DNA of 64,000 bases from Sphagnum magellanicum (Eukaryota > Streptophyta > Sphagnopsida > Sphagnales > Sphagnaceae): assembly GCA_021904315.1 (NCBI GenBank), contig CM038913.1, forward strand, positions 41,500 through 105,499, given 5' to 3'. The notes under the pieces were generated by a model that was not told the DNA's origin, did no database searches, and was given only the letters and a program-made list of their open reading frames with translations. Shown here in pieces: positions 61,082-64,000 of the stretch. The translations under genes and the position numbers were made by a program. Positions within the stretch are counted from its first letter, which is position 1. Every line of letters begins with the position of its first letter.

Positions 61082-63061
61082 GGCAAAGTATATATGGCCC
61101 TTTTTGTTTGGGCCAAAATGGAAAGTGGGAGCAAAATGGGGTCACAAGAAAGGGTATCTAGGGATTAGAGGGGGAAGAAGAAGCACTTGAACTAAGTAGC
61201 AAGAGGAAATTGATCATGCAAAGAGGGAACTTTTTAGTGTGGGAAACCAAGAGGTGTGGAGCATAAGAAAGATAATTGAGATCCATTGAGGTGTTGTTAA
61301 GTAGGAGGAAAGTGTCCTTCCACTTTGGAGTGTTTAAATATCTATGTTTATGTGGAAGGATTTTTTTGCCTTTTTAATTATGTTTTATATGCTATTATTA
61401 ATAATAAAGTGTTAAAGTTATCAAGTTTTAGAAAAGGTTGGTCTTTTGGATACCCTTTTTTTTTTTTGAGATATATCTCTATTTGAACTTCCATGAGAAA
61501 AGGAATTGCCATTGGGATTGGGAATTGGAACATGGAAATTTTTTGGGTTGCATGAGTAATTGTGTTATTTAGGGATCATTGTATATGTTTACATAATGGA
61601 TAGCTCTTAGATCCTTAACCATTTGAGAAAGTCATGAATCTGAATTTTGAAATATATATGTGGTGATAATGATTGTATGAATTTGAAGGGATGTGAAATG
61701 GGAGTTCATGGGATGGGCCAAGATTATAAAGAACCATGTCTAGTATACAAAATAAGGTATGATCCAAATAAAATGTCATATATCATTTAGGCACATGTAC
61801 ATTGTATTTGTTATTATAAATGGAATAAGTTTGTAGTCAAATCTACTATTTTGTTAATTTTTTATATTCTACAACATATTCTTGTGAATGTACCAAAAAA
61901 TTATAAATACATTTCATTTTGTTATTAGAATAGTTTGTGTTGATATGATTTTTTATACATTTTTAATAGTCTAACTTAATGAAATTTTCATGAATGAAAA
62001 CATGTTTACATTTGTTCATGTTAAAATGCATACCAAACCCATAACTAGCATTTGGCATAAACTATCAACATTATATATATTTCAACAAAATGGGTTTGAT
62101 AGCCCCATTTTAATTTTCCAAAATTTTGATAATTTTTTTATGTACAAGAGATGCACATTTATTTTTTAATATAAAAAGGGATTATATCTTTTAAACAAAA
62201 GATCATGAATTCAAATTTTCAAGTTTTTCAGTAGGTCTCCTTAATTTCATTTTTTTCAACTTTCCTCTTTGGGAATTATTTAATACTAAATCTTAGGTAT
62301 AGGTATAGTAATCTAAACTTGTTAGTAGTTGTTAAACTCTTATGTGAACTAAACAAAATAAAGAACCAATATTTCAACTACATAAATGGTTTACTAAGAA
62401 GTTGTCAATATCAACAATTTGAAATAAAATTTGCAAACTTTATTATTTGAAAACTAAAAAAAATAAAGAAAGACCATAAATTTTTGTGTAATAAGAATGT
62501 CACAAATTAGTTCCTCATGTAGCCCAAGTTTGTTACATCTTGAAACTACATAATTACAAACCAAACACATTAGTATCCATCAAAGAAGAATATCTTAGCA
62601 TTCCAAATTGCAAACATCTTAGTAATTGCAAAAAATTTGTGTAGGATGTGATAGACTATTTAGTAGTATTCATGCGTGGATAACTTGAAGATGGTAGTTT
62701 GTACATGCTTAAAAGGTTCTAAAGAAATATCTTTTAGCTCCAAAATTTTGGTAACCTCTTTGGTCCCATTCCCTATGCTATGAAAACAAGAAAATAAAAG
62801 TGATTGAAGCCATCCTTGTGTAACTACACAAGAATCAATATCAAAGAATACAATGAATTAGGTTAATAGATGTAAAACACACCATCATTATGCTTACATT
62901 TTTGAGTGTAAGACTTTTGGATTAAGAAATTCAATTTGTAAAAAACAAAAAAACATGTTTTTTTTTGTGTTCAACAATAATTTCAATCTCATTATGAGTC
63001 AAAACATCAAATGTGGAAGTCACCATCTTGTATCACATTTACATTTAAAAATACATTGGAC
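61082..63061. other. AT-rich stretch, no gene
   Basis: No coding signal. If the small gene ending at 59285 is real, its promoter lies in the first part of this stretch; a TATATATGG motif sits just upstream of its ATG at 61087-61097, too close to be its core promoter. Confidence 0.35.
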
Positions 63062-63825
63062 GTCTCACTTTGGGAATTGGAATTTCGATGGACTCTAAAT
63101 CTTCAAAAGGTGATTGCAGGGGTCAAAACACATTGGATTGAAAAGTTTTTTATATCATTGATAATATCTTGAGATTTAAATGTTTAAAATGTGCTTGCAT
63201 GACCCATTTGGGTACTTAAAACATAAGTTATAACCAAAAGAAGGGCCAGAAGTCAAATTGTCAATTTGACTTCCAACAATTAAAAGTTAGGAATCGCTCT
63301 GATTCACTTCTGTGCAGGTGGCGTGTCACATATTGTTGGAAATAATTAACCAAGGCTACAACTTTGCTTGAAACTTCACCTTAATCGGAGGTTTGCACAA
63401 GAAGTTATGGCTTCCAAAGTTGTGAAAGTTCAATTTTGGAAATTTTGGACTCTCAACTTGGGAGTCTTGGCACAAAATGACATTTGGGTGCTGGCCTTGT
63501 GGCTAGGCACAAAAATATTATAAGGGGGAAGGTGGTGGCTTCCCCCAAGTTCAAGCCATGGTGAGTCTTATGAATTCGTGTTTGCTCGTGTTTGTATGTG
63601 CATCAAAAGTGCTCCAACTACACATTAATCAATTTGTTGTTTGGTTTATGTAAGTTTGTGTGAATAATTGACCCATTTGTCATTTGTCATAGTCCCCATC
63701 TTAAAGCTCCAGCACGCCCTTCTACCATCGAAGTGCTGCGAGCCAAGGAGCATACCCCAACTTTCAAACTTCTGTTGTTTCCACCTGTGAACTCATAGTT
63801 GAATCTTTCAAGGAATTTGGGGGTG
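63062..63825 (+). repeat. Dispersed repeat, copy B (partner at 12.5 kb)
   Basis: Direct-orientation match to 12540-13410 over its whole length, roughly three quarters identical by eye. Copy B lacks the internal duplication of copy A. Confidence 0.8.
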
Positions 63826-63841
63826 CATCATTCAAAGGTAG

Positions 63842-64000
63842 TCAATTTATCAATAGATGTAAGTAACTCCTTCAACTATGAGCACTTTAACAAATCTAAC
63901 TTTTCAAGGGCAATGAATTCAACAATAGATGTAAGTAATTCTTTCAACCTATGAGCACCCTAACAAATTCAAATATTGAAGAGTATTTAATTTGTCAATA
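63842..64000 (+). repeat. Tandem duplication of about 80 bp at the right edge
   Basis: Two units share AATAGATGTAAGTAA.TC.TTCAAC then TATGAGCAC..TAACAAAT and CAA. It may continue beyond the window. Confidence 0.65.

Noticed and set aside
1-64000. tRNA, rRNA, CRISPR or intact retrotransposon polyprotein
   Set aside because: No cloverleaf with a usable anticodon arm, no rRNA signature and no reverse transcriptase, integrase or gag motif was recognised in any long frame.

Overview
This window looks like nuclear DNA of a land plant. The protein-coding genes have several exons with GT-AG introns, long AT-rich gene-poor stretches separate them, and degenerate TTTAGGG (plant telomere-type) arrays and many non-autonomous repeats are present. 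The immune receptor at the left edge has an alpha/beta-hydrolase domain instead of a TIR or coiled coil. That NLR class was described from liverworts and is not a normal seed-plant type. With decayed PPR genes and roughly one gene per 10 kb, I infer a non-seed plant (fern or bryophyte). The species cannot be fixed from sequence alone.

Layout. 1-4198 (minus): an alpha/beta-hydrolase-NB-ARC-LRR receptor, five exons traced, running off the left edge. 5.8-6.4 kb: a tandem repeat. 6.4-11.8 kb: less AT-rich DNA with no gene I can name. 11.8-13.8 kb: pieces of a dead PPR gene in both orientations, separated by a dispersed repeat that has a second copy at 63 kb. 16.0-17.9 kb (plus): a dead five-bladed beta-propeller glycosidase-like gene. 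20.5-21.6 kb (minus): a dead sucrose transporter. 21.9-24.4 kb: a 34-base G run and a T/G-rich minisatellite. 27.1-29.7 kb (minus): the C-terminal half of a WDR48/UAF1-like gene, nine exons in perfect phase but with one TG splice acceptor and no WD repeats found upstream. 30-44 kb: AT-rich DNA with a large foldback repeat, a hAT transposase relic, a 45-bp minisatellite and most of a small MITE family. 45.0-46.8 kb (plus): an intact two-exon pectin methylesterase of the PME31 type. 49.4-51.6 kb (minus): an intact six-exon Werner-type 3'-5' exonuclease. 53.4-53.9 kb: telomere-like repeats. 59.3-61.1 kb (minus): a possible three-exon gene for an unrecognised 110-residue protein.

The genes do not form a pathway; they are independent neighbours. 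Gene-derived islands (living or dead) are less AT-rich than the DNA between them, which seems to be built from decayed transposons. The main discoveries are the complete exon chain of the hydrolase-type NLR, the uncatalogued MITE family, the splice-site lesion in the WDR48-like gene, and three pseudogenes whose former products remain clear. Exon boundaries below were worked out by hand from splice signals, reading phase and family conservation.
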